Assembly: GCA_964458575.1 (NCBI GenBank)
Contig: CAYWMD010000039.1
Location: 1-60,188 of the forward strand
Direction: 5' to 3'
DNA length: 60,188 nucleotides
Source: CAYWMD01 sp964458575
GTDB lineage: Bacteria; Verrucomicrobiota; Verrucomicrobiia; Limisphaerales; JADLHS01
Every line of letters starts with the position of its first letter. Positions within the stretch are counted from its first letter, which is position 1. The position numbers and the translations under genes were made by a program. The notes beneath the pieces were generated by a model that ran no database searches, was not told the origin of the DNA, and saw only the letters and a program-made list of their open reading frames with translations. Positions 8,042 through 15,089 of the stretch are shown here, in pieces.

Positions 8042-8434
8042 ATGAGCTACCTTACCCGACAAAAGCGGGTTTTAAGCGAGGTGTTCGAGCGGGCGACGCG
8101 GCCGCTGACGCCTGCGGAAATCTGCGGCGAGGCGCAAAAGAAAATTCCTTCCCTGGGCATTGCGACCGTTTACCGGGCCATCAGGCAGTTCGTTTCCGAG
8201 GGCATCGTTCGTGTCGTGGAGATTCCCGGAACGGCACCGCGTTATGAGAGCCTTTCTGGAGATCACCGCCACTTTTTCCTGTGCCAGAATTGCAGGCGGT
8301 TGTTTGAACTGACCGGATGCGTCAAGGGCATTGGCTCGCTCGCCCCGCGAGGCTTTCGCGTGCAACAACATGAGATTGTGCTTTATGGCCAATGCGTCTC
8401 TTGCGTTAAAGCCCCTGTATCCAAACCTCGATGA
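8042..8434 (+). CDS. zur: Fur-family metalloregulator, probably Zur
   Basis: A 130-residue repressor of the Fur superfamily. Residues 1-80 form the winged helix (SLGIATVYRAIRQFVSEG is the recognition region), followed by DHRHFFLCQNC, with the regulatory His and the first CxxC, and GQCVSC, the second CxxC of the structural zinc site. It is four bases upstream of znuA and so probably sets the zinc quota through the whole zur-znuACB unit; Fur or PerR specificity cannot be excluded from sequence alone. The AAGG upstream of the ATG is only two bases away, too close for a ribosome binding site, so the mRNA may be leaderless. Confidence 0.85.
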   Translation: MSYLTRQKRVLSEVFERATRPLTPAEICGEAQKKIPSLGIATVYRAIRQFVSEGIVRVVEIPGTAPRYESLSGDHRHFFLCQNCRRLFELTGCVKGIGSLAPRGFRVQQHEIVLYGQCVSCVKAPVSKPR

Positions 8435-8437
8435 TTT

Positions 8438-9328
8438 ATGAAAACCTCGATGCTCCATAGGATGATTTTTAGCGCGCTTCTTCTGCCATTCATTACGCTG
8501 TCTGGGATGGCAGCCGATACAAACGGCAAACCCCTGAAAATTCTCTGCTCGTTTTACCCGATGTATGTAACGGCGCTTAATGTCGTGGGCGACACACCGG
8601 GTGTTAGCGTGGAGTGCATGACCGAGCCGGCGACCGGCTGCCTGCACGATTATCAACTCACACCAGGTGACCTGAAAAACATTGGAACCGCCCAGATATT
8701 CGTTGCCAACGGGGCCGGCATGGAGGGCTTCATCAATAAGGCGGTCAAACAATCGCCGAATCTCAAGGTCATCGAAGCCAGCCATGGAATTAAATTGTCG
8801 TTCAACGACAATCCACACATCTGGGTCAGCGTCGGCGGCGCGATTAGCGAAACCAAAAATATCGCGCATGGGCTGGCAGTTGCCGATCCAATCCACGCGG
8901 CTGTTTATGAAAAGAACGCCACTGCTTATGTTGCACGTTTGGAAAAACTGCGCCAGGAGATGCACGCCGCTCTGGACGGATTCACAAATCGGAACATCAT
9001 CACGTTTCACGAAGCGTTTCCGTATTTCGCCAGCGAATTCAATTTGAACATCGTTGGCGTGGTAGAACGCGAGCCGGGTTCCGAACCCAGTGCCGGCGAA
9101 CTGGCGCACACTATCGAGACGGCGCGTAAGTCCAAAGTGAAGGCGTTGTTCGCCGAACCGCAATATCCCGCGAAGAGCGCTGAAGTCATCCATCGGGAAA
9201 CCGGCGTTCCCGTCAGCATTCTGGACCCGGCAGTGACCGGTCCAAGAGAACCGGCGAAAGCGCGCGACTCTTATCTCACCACAATGGAAAGGAATCTCAA
9301 GGTGCTGGTCAACGCACTGAAAGACTGA
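8438..9328 (+). CDS. znuA: Zinc/manganese ABC transporter substrate-binding protein
   Basis: A 296-residue periplasmic cluster A-I binding protein with a signal peptide (hydrophobic core FSALLLPFITLSGMA, cleavage near residue 25). Metal-ligand positions of the family are visible: His in CLHDYQL, His in NPHIWVS, His in ITFHEAFPYF and an acidic residue in SILDP, a three-His-plus-Asp set as in ZnuA-like proteins. It lacks the long His-rich loop of enterobacterial ZnuA. The gene starts four bases after the Fur-family regulator and is followed by ATPase and permease genes, so it delivers metal to that transporter. Mn specificity is possible, but the Zur-like context favours zinc. Confidence 0.9.
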   Translation: MKTSMLHRMIFSALLLPFITLSGMAADTNGKPLKILCSFYPMYVTALNVVGDTPGVSVECMTEPATGCLHDYQLTPGDLKNIGTAQIFVANGAGMEGFINKAVKQSPNLKVIEASHGIKLSFNDNPHIWVSVGGAISETKNIAHGLAVADPIHAAVYEKNATAYVARLEKLRQEMHAALDGFTNRNIITFHEAFPYFASEFNLNIVGVVEREPGSEPSAGELAHTIETARKSKVKALFAEPQYPAKSAEVIHRETGVPVSILDPAVTGPREPAKARDSYLTTMERNLKVLVNALKD

Positions 9329-9330
9329 GC

Positions 9331-10146
9331 ATGACGCGAGAAGACATGGGACATCCGCCCAATCAGCATCACGGGCTGGCCCCGCATCAGTGCGGCGAAT
9401 GCTGCACCAAGCTCGACCGTGTCGGCGTGACATTAAACGGCAACCGGGTGCTGGAGGACATCTCGCTTCACCTTCATTGCGGCGAGCTTACCGCCCTGGT
9501 CGGCCCCAACGGTGCCGGCAAAACCACCCTGCTCCGGGTGTTGCTCGGCGAAGTGCCCCACTCCGGAGCCATTCATTTCCTCCCGGTGTTTGGTCATGGG
9601 CGGGAGGATGCTCCGTCCGTTGGCTACGTGCCCCAACAGTTGGACTTTGATCGGTTTTCACCGATGAGCGTTTTGGACGTTTTCGCCTGTGCCGTTTCCC
9701 GTTGGTCCGTCGCATTACATCACTCGCGACGCGACCGTCAAACTGCCTTGGAGGCGCTGGCTGCCGTGGATGCCGATCATCTCATTTCCCGAAAACTCGG
9801 CCAACTCTCTGGCGGCGAACTGCAGCGGGTGTTGCTGGCACTGTCGCTGACCCCGGTACCCAACCTGCTCTTGTTGGACGAGCCGGTGTCGGGCATTGAT
9901 CTGGCGGGACGCGAAATCTTCTACCGCAAGGTTTCCGAACTGCGCCGGCGCTTCGACCTGTCGATCCTGATGGTTTCACACGACCTGGCGGGAGTAACCG
10001 CGGTTTCCGACCGCATCATCTTCCTCGACCGTCGGATTATTTGCTCTGGCTCGCCGAGCCAGGTTATCGCCAACCCGGACGTTCGCCGAACATTTGGGCT
10101 GGACCTGAATACCGCGACACAAAGCGCTCATGAACTTTTGGCATGA
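9331..10146 (+). CDS. znuC: Zinc/manganese ABC transporter ATPase
   Basis: A 271-residue ABC ATPase that powers metal import. Walker A GPNGAGKT is near residues 58-65, the Q-loop is in VGYVPQQLDF, the signature is LSGGELQRVLLAL, Walker B is LLLLDEP and the switch His is in MVSHDLAGV. An unusual N-terminal extension of about 25 residues carries HHGLAPHQCGECC, a His/Cys cluster that could bind metal. The gene starts two bases after znuA and its 3' end overlaps the permease gene by 17 bases, so the three are translated together. Confidence 0.93.
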   Translation: MTREDMGHPPNQHHGLAPHQCGECCTKLDRVGVTLNGNRVLEDISLHLHCGELTALVGPNGAGKTTLLRVLLGEVPHSGAIHFLPVFGHGREDAPSVGYVPQQLDFDRFSPMSVLDVFACAVSRWSVALHHSRRDRQTALEALAAVDADHLISRKLGQLSGGELQRVLLALSLTPVPNLLLLDEPVSGIDLAGREIFYRKVSELRRRFDLSILMVSHDLAGVTAVSDRIIFLDRRIICSGSPSQVIANPDVRRTFGLDLNTATQSAHELLA

Positions 10147-11002
10147 TTTAATCGGGCGATTGCCCTTCGAATGGACGCAGTTTGCTTTCATGCGGACGGC
10201 GTTGCTGGCGGTTGTCATCGTCTCCCCGCTGTTTGCCTTGATGGGCACCCTGGTGGTGAACAATCGCATGGCATTCTTTTCGGACGCCATCGGACATGCT
10301 TCTCTAACCGGCGTTGGGTTGGGCGTCTTGCTCGGATTGGCCAATCCGTTTTGGGCGCTGCTCGCCTTTGGCTTGATTCTCGGTTTTGGAATCATTGCTC
10401 TCCAACACTTCACACGCTCCGCGATGGACACGGTGATTTCGTTGAGCATGTCCTTCAGCGTCGCCCTCGGTGTCGCGCTGCTTTCGCGAGGAGGGAATTT
10501 CAACAAGTTCACGCGCTACTTGGTCGGCGACTTGTTGAGCATCACGCCTGGGGAAGTCGGGCAACTGCTGCTGACAACGGTGCTCGTCGGTGGCGGTCTG
10601 CTGCTTGCCTACAACCGGATTTTGCTGGTTGGCCTCAACGAATCGCTCGCGCGCAGCAGGGGCGCAAGCGTCTGGTGGACTCAGATGCTCTTCTGCACGG
10701 CCGTGGTGATGGTGGTGATCATGAACTTGAGTTGGGTCGGCCTGTTGATCGTCAATTCCCTGCTGATCGTTCCTGCCGCCGGAGCACGCAACATTGCGAA
10801 CAATGCCAGACAATACGTCTTTTATGCGGTGGCCTTCGCTCTGTTTTCCGGCGTCGTCGGGTTGGTCTTCTCGTATTATTCCAACACCGCCACCGGTGCC
10901 TCAATCGTGCTGGTTGCCATCGGCTGTTTCCTGGTGACGCTCGGGATTAAAGCGGCCAGAGGAGTGGCGGACCGAAAAACGGGGCGTCGAATGCCGGCGT
11001 GA
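10130..11002 (+). CDS. znuB: Zinc/manganese ABC transporter permease
   Basis: A 290-residue integral membrane protein of the ABC-3 permease family with eight or nine hydrophobic segments. Family markers include FFSDAIGHASLTGVGLG near residues 46-62 and the C-terminal SLLIVPAAGARNIA segment that contacts the ATPase. It starts inside the 3' end of znuC, as usual for such operons, and completes the znuACB importer. No obvious terminator follows; the next gene begins 25 bases downstream in the same direction and may be co-transcribed. Confidence 0.92.
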   Translation: MNFWHDLIGRLPFEWTQFAFMRTALLAVVIVSPLFALMGTLVVNNRMAFFSDAIGHASLTGVGLGVLLGLANPFWALLAFGLILGFGIIALQHFTRSAMDTVISLSMSFSVALGVALLSRGGNFNKFTRYLVGDLLSITPGEVGQLLLTTVLVGGGLLLAYNRILLVGLNESLARSRGASVWWTQMLFCTAVVMVVIMNLSWVGLLIVNSLLIVPAAGARNIANNARQYVFYAVAFALFSGVVGLVFSYYSNTATGASIVLVAIGCFLVTLGIKAARGVADRKTGRRMPA

Positions 11003-11027
11003 ACGCGGTGTTGCGAATACCATTTCG

Positions 11028-11909
11028 ATGAAACCAGCGGCTCCCGTCCAATACTTCAATTGGTCTGCCCAAGGGCATTCCTTTTCGGTCGCGCACCATG
11101 CTTATGGTTCCGGCCCCGACCTGCTGTTTCTGCCAGCCATGAGCACCGTCTCGACGCGAATGGAATGGAATTCGGTGGCATCTGAACTGGCCAATCAGTT
11201 TACGGTCACGCTCGTGGACTGGCCGGGATTCGGTGCGTCCTCGCGGCCACGGGTTAAATATACGCCAATTCTTTACGAGCAATTCCTGCGCGATTTTGTT
11301 CGGACGCGATTTGTCAAACCCGTTTCTGTGGTCGCGACAGGCCACGCGGCGGGATATGTGTTACGTGGTGTGGCGGCAGGAACGAGCTTGTGGTCGCGCG
11401 CAGTATTGGCCGCGCCCACATGGCGTGGACCGTTACCAACTGCAATGGGAGAACATCGAAAGCTCTACGGGCTCCTGGCAAGCCTGGTCGCAATCCCCCT
11501 CCTCGGCCACGCACTTTACCACATCAACACTTCCCTTTGGTTTTTGCGGCGCATGTATGGAAGGCATGTGTTCGTGAACCAATCTCGGCTTACGCGGGAC
11601 TTCCTCACTGCGAAACAGTGTCTCGCTCGACTGCGAGGAGGACGATTCGCTTCAACCGCTTTTGTCACGGGAGCCCTTGATCCGTTTTTGGATCGCCGGT
11701 CATGCTACGTGGCTTTGGAGCGAGCGCCATTCCCGATATTACTCGTGTTGGGGAAAGGCACTCCGTCGAAATCCGCGGCAGAGATGAGAGCGCTGGCCGA
11801 GATCACTTCCATTCGGAAGTTACTTCTTCCTGGCTCTCTGGGGTTGCACGAAGAAGAAGCCGACGCGCTGATTGCACCTCTACGTGAGTTTCTGGTTGGG
11901 CAGATGTAG
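11028..11909 (+). CDS. Alpha/beta-hydrolase-fold protein lacking the usual nucleophile
   Basis: A 293-residue protein with the alpha/beta-hydrolase pattern: GSGPDLLFLPAMSTVS (oxyanion strand), VTLVDWPGFGASSRP, the elbow strand VSVVATGHAAGYVLRG, FVTGALDPFLDRRS with the acid position, and LPGSLGLHEEEAD with the His position. The nucleophile elbow reads G-H-A-A-G instead of G-x-S-x-G, so the catalytic Ser is replaced by Ala and the protein may be non-hydrolytic or use another chemistry. There is no signal peptide. It follows znuB by 25 bases and may be the last gene of that operon; a functional link to metals is unknown. Confidence 0.75.
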   Translation: MKPAAPVQYFNWSAQGHSFSVAHHAYGSGPDLLFLPAMSTVSTRMEWNSVASELANQFTVTLVDWPGFGASSRPRVKYTPILYEQFLRDFVRTRFVKPVSVVATGHAAGYVLRGVAAGTSLWSRAVLAAPTWRGPLPTAMGEHRKLYGLLASLVAIPLLGHALYHINTSLWFLRRMYGRHVFVNQSRLTRDFLTAKQCLARLRGGRFASTAFVTGALDPFLDRRSCYVALERAPFPILLVLGKGTPSKSAAEMRALAEITSIRKLLLPGSLGLHEEEADALIAPLREFLVGQM

Positions 11910-12131
11910 GAACGGTCGTTCGCGCTTCCCGACGAACACAATCATCGGGCCTTGGCTGAGATTCGCCAGCTTTAATTCTTAATTCAGAGAATTCGTTTGG
12001 AATTCTGAGCGATTCAACCCGGAATTTAACATTGCAAGATAATCCAAGAATGGCCGCACGATAGAAACGCTTCGGCGTCGCAATCCACGCCCTCTTTGTG
12101 CTGCGTCGCGATGAGAAATTCAACGCAAGAT

Positions 12132-12207
12132 TGGTGGGCCTGCTCGGACTTGAACCGAGAACCCCGGCATTATGAGTGCCATGCTCTAACCATTGAGCTA
12201 CAGGCCC
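12132..12207 (-). tRNA. tRNA with CAT anticodon (elongator Met or lysidine-type Ile2), CCA encoded
   Basis: On the minus strand GGGCCTG (5') pairs with CAGGCCC (3'), followed by discriminator A and an encoded CCA at 12134-12132. The D arm is GCTC/GAGC, the anticodon arm GGCA-CTCATAA-TGCC with anticodon CAT, and the T arm CTCGG-TTCAAGT-CCGAG. Initiator features are absent because the first pair is Watson-Crick. Met versus Ile2 cannot be settled by eye. It lies 17 bases downstream of the integrase stop in the same direction, leaving no room for a separate strong promoter unless it lies within the integrase gene. Confidence 0.93.
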
Positions 12208-12223
12208 GACACAATCAGCCACG

Positions 12224-13735
12224 TCATTGTGCTTGCTTCCTTCCGAAGGTCAACTTTTTCACGCGAGTTGGCAGTGTGGCGGCCGTTTGCCCGATTCCAT
12301 TGACATGTCCATTTTCTTTGTGCTCTTGCGGTGTCCGGCGAGACTTGAAAGTGCGGCGAGAGGTTTTATCCGAAAACAAACTTCCGACCGGAAGGGCCGC
12401 GCGTTGTCGCGGATCGGCGTAATGATTCGCAGTCATTTGGATTGTCGAATGGCGCAATTGTGCGCTGCCTGCGAAAATGCCCTCTCGTTTGACAATGGCG
12501 TCACCAAATAGCTTTCGCAGTTCGTGAACTTTCTTTCGCGCCGAGATGCCGTTCGTGTCCAACCAGTCCAACAACGTACGCCAGTGCGGCTCGCAGCGAT
12601 AACGCACATACATTGTTGGCTTCCACTCCAGGTGGGAGTTCACCACGAAACCCTCCTGGCCGTTTTCCCTGAAACTCTGCAACTCTTTCATGAGAGCCGG
12701 ATCAACGTAAACCGTACCGCCTGAACCGTGTTTCGGTTCGATGAACTCGGTGGCTTCAACTCGAATGGAACAATCATCCGGCCTCAGTTGCGACCAGAGG
12801 CACACGTCGGCTTCCGCGCGTCGAAGCCCGGCGCACATGCAAAGTAGAAAGAGCTTGTACGCTTCAGGACTGCCTGCTCGCAGCTCCTTCCGCGCTTTCA
12901 TAACCAAGTCCTCATAGGCAACCCCAGCGGGTGCTTGGAATTTCATCGAACCCATTTTCTCGAAGTCCACCGTCTCGAACCAGTAAACCTCACGTTCTCC
13001 ACGCTGGCCGTCTGGCACTTTGAACTTGGGAACTTTGATGCCGAAGTTTGGTTTGTTGATGATCGCGGAACTGAAAAGGCTCTTGGTGTTGCGCAGCCAG
13101 GTGTTGAAGGAACGATTCACTTCGAGCTTTCGGCGCGGATCATTGTTCGCTCGTCGAAGATAATGAATTTTCCAGTCGGCAACAGCGGCAGGGGTGATGG
13201 CCGCGAGCGGAATCACGTCCACTTGCTTCCGCCAGGCGAGCAAGCCGCCGGTCCTGTAATCGTACCGCGACTCGTCCGTTTTGACTCCGCATATATGGGC
13301 TGCCACTCGTCGCAGGCATTGGGAGTAACGACGAAATGTTTTCGGCTTTAGACTGGATGTTCTTTCCACTTCCGCCAGAAATGCGCCAACGGTTGCATCC
13401 CCGGCAGTGATTTCGACTGGTTGAACCGCCTTTGGGTTGAGATCGGCGAGAGTCGCGGACCAACCCTTCGCGATCAGAGAAAGGTAAATGTCCCGAGCTT
13501 TGGCGGCGGCTTCCTCTTTGTTTCCTGTCTCCAAATCGAAACTCTTGCGGTTACCGCCGAAATGAATTCTGACGGACCATTCCGGCACTTCATACGTCTT
13601 GCCCTCGTGCGTGTATGTCCGGTGCTCCAGACGAGCTTTCCAATAATTCGCGTGGGTCTTGGAGTACGATCGCTTCGCTTCGCGTTCCTTCGCAATGGAA
13701 CTCGGCGCCGGCTCGATCAGTTCAGAGGCGCTCAT
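12224..13735 (-). CDS. int: Tyrosine recombinase / integrase
   Basis: A 503-residue site-specific recombinase. The N-terminal third holds a SAM-like core-binding domain preceded by an arm-binding-type region (YEVPEWSVRIHFGGNRKSF). The catalytic domain shows the first Arg in CMCAGLRRAEAD, the HxxR pair in HELRKLFGD, and the third-box His and nucleophile Tyr in LRHSTIQMTANHYAD. It lies between an intact CAT tRNA gene and a 3' tRNA half at 14018-14070, so it probably uses tRNA ends as attachment sites. A GTG or ATG start near 13735 (MSASELIEP) is accepted. It is longer than phage lambda Int, closer to island-type integrases. Confidence 0.9.
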   Translation of the reverse strand: MSASELIEPAPSSIAKEREAKRSYSKTHANYWKARLEHRTYTHEGKTYEVPEWSVRIHFGGNRKSFDLETGNKEEAAAKARDIYLSLIAKGWSATLADLNPKAVQPVEITAGDATVGAFLAEVERTSSLKPKTFRRYSQCLRRVAAHICGVKTDESRYDYRTGGLLAWRKQVDVIPLAAITPAAVADWKIHYLRRANNDPRRKLEVNRSFNTWLRNTKSLFSSAIINKPNFGIKVPKFKVPDGQRGEREVYWFETVDFEKMGSMKFQAPAGVAYEDLVMKARKELRAGSPEAYKLFLLCMCAGLRRAEADVCLWSQLRPDDCSIRVEATEFIEPKHGSGGTVYVDPALMKELQSFRENGQEGFVVNSHLEWKPTMYVRYRCEPHWRTLLDWLDTNGISARKKVHELRKLFGDAIVKREGIFAGSAQLRHSTIQMTANHYADPRQRAALPVGSLFSDKTSRRTFKSRRTPQEHKENGHVNGIGQTAATLPTRVKKLTFGRKQAQ

Positions 13736-13876
13736 ATATGTCCTCTCTGAACTGCCATTTCAGCACAACCCAGAAGCGGATTGGTGCATGAGCTACACAA
13801 AGCCCGTCGATGGGTCGCGAGGTATCCAACTAGCGGTCTTGTAAAGACCCTCAACGGCGCTTGACGCCTCCGAATG

Positions 13877-13898
13877 CTTGGCCAATTCTTGGCCAATT
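13877..13898. repeat. Tandem 11-base direct repeats upstream of the integrase
   Basis: CTTGGCCAATT occurs twice head to tail (13877-13887 and 13888-13898), about 140 bases upstream of the integrase start and 120 bases from the tRNA half. Spacing of one helical turn and position suggest arm-type sites for the recombinase or an accessory factor. The rest of 13736-14017 has no gene I can support; AAACCC...GGGTTT at 13953-13974 is a small hairpin. Confidence 0.5.
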
Positions 13899-14017
13899 TT
13901 CCGGTCCTGAGTGGTAGTGTCGAGTTGTGTGGGGTAGCGGGCCTCCAACGCAAAACCCAATGAAAATAGGGTTTCCGCAACTTGTGACGACCGGATGCGA
14001 CTCGGAACAACTGGGCA

Positions 14018-14070
14018 GGATGCGACTCATAATCGCTTGGTCCTCGGTTCAAATCCGAGCGGGCCCACCA
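14018..14070 (+). other. 3' half of a CAT-anticodon tRNA (probable att site)
   Basis: The segment contains an anticodon arm GCGA-CTCATAA-TCGC, a T arm CTCGG-TTCAAAT-CCGAG, the 3' acceptor strand CGGGCCC, a discriminator A and CCA (14068-14070). No matching 5' acceptor strand (GGGCCCG) or D arm exists upstream, so it is not a functional gene. Its sequence around the anticodon resembles tRNA-Ile2. It is what integration into the 3' part of a tRNA gene leaves at the far end of an element, and it lies right before the chromosomal-type genes that start at 14095. Confidence 0.8.
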
Positions 14071-14094
14071 CCACAAAAGTGGCACGGCTCCGGA

Positions 14095-14976
14095 TCAAAG
14101 CCCGTTCAGTCCTTTCAGATAAGCAAACACCAACTCCGGCAACTGGCTGCTGTATCCACCTTCCAACAAGCTGAACGTGGGCACGCCGAGTTTGCGGAAC
14201 TCCTGACCCAGCCAGTGGAAGTCCTCGGCTTCGAGCGTTTCCTGGGCAATCGGATCGCGCGCATACCCATCAAACCCGGCGGAAACCGCGACGAGTTCCG
14301 GCTTGAACTTTTTCAATTCGTCCAGGGCGCGTGTGAGGACCTGGCGATACTCTTCGCGCGGTGTTTCCGGAGCGACGGGATAGTTGAAGCAGTTCTTCCC
14401 CACATTGACCGTGCCGGTGCCGGGATAGCACGGATGCTGGTGAATGGAAAAAAACGCCGCGCCGGGTTGGTCGAGCAGGATGGCTTCCGTGCCGTTGCCG
14501 TGATGCACGTCGAAATCATAAACCGCGACCCGTTTCGTGCCGGTGGCCAGGGCTTCAAGGGCGGCAATGGCAATGGAGTTCAAATAGCAGAAACCCATCG
14601 CGTGATTGCGGGTGGCGTGGTGGCCCGGCGGTCGCATCAGGCTAAAGACCGTCTCGCCGGCGCGCGCGGATTTCAGGGCCGCCAACGCGGCGCCCACGGA
14701 ACGGCGCGCAAAGTCCGCGATGTGTGCGAAGTAGGGTGTGTCACCATCGAAATCTTCGGGGATGCGCAGGCGCGCGAGATGTTCCGGCGTGTGCGCGCGC
14801 AGCAGGGCCGCCTCCTCGGCGGGACCGGGCGAGGCCCATTCGATGACCAGGTCCTTCTGCTCGCGCAGCTTGGCCAGCGTGCCCGAGATGCGGGCGGGCC
14901 GCTCCGGATGACCGGGCTGATGGTAGCCGGTGCAGCGTTCGTCGGTGATGATTTTCACGGGGACGGATTCAACCAC
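14095..14976 (-). CDS. Histone-deacetylase-family (AcuC-like) zinc hydrolase
   Basis: A 293-residue arginase/deacetylase-fold enzyme that would remove acetyl or other acyl groups from lysine or polyamine substrates. Active-site motifs are complete: RPPGHHATRNHAMGFCYLN (tandem His), YDFDVHHGNGT (Asp/His zinc ligands), SAGFDGYARDP (second Asp) and LEGGYS. Bacterial members are called acetoin utilisation deacetylase-like, but substrates vary and the name here says nothing firm about acetoin. The start could be GTG 14976 or GTG 14958 (VKIITDERC); the shorter form begins at the first beta strand. It is the first gene beyond the putative att site. Confidence 0.88.
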   Translation of the reverse strand: MVESVPVKIITDERCTGYHQPGHPERPARISGTLAKLREQKDLVIEWASPGPAEEAALLRAHTPEHLARLRIPEDFDGDTPYFAHIADFARRSVGAALAALKSARAGETVFSLMRPPGHHATRNHAMGFCYLNSIAIAALEALATGTKRVAVYDFDVHHGNGTEAILLDQPGAAFFSIHQHPCYPGTGTVNVGKNCFNYPVAPETPREEYRQVLTRALDELKKFKPELVAVSAGFDGYARDPIAQETLEAEDFHWLGQEFRKLGVPTFSLLEGGYSSQLPELVFAYLKGLNGL

Positions 14977-15089
14977 GAACGGTCACGAATGAACACGAAT
15001 TTTTCTGCGTCACCGCGAGGGCCGCTGATTTGAATCTGGCCATTTCCCGCGTCGTCATTAAAGTTGCCGTTGTTTAACCAACTCAATTT

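Noticed and set aside
12096..12422. Frame encoding a peptide with SDLNREPRHYE
   Set aside because: This is translated tRNA sequence (12132-12207), a well-known annotation artefact; the frame then runs antisense through the integrase gene.
12135..14070. Possible complete second tRNA gene at 14018-14070
   Set aside because: The D arm and the 5' acceptor strand needed to pair with CGGGCCC are missing upstream, so it is only a 3' half.
13732..14085. Frame encoding a peptide with WARSDLNRGPSDYES
   Set aside because: Translated antisense of the 3' tRNA half at 14018-14070; not a gene.
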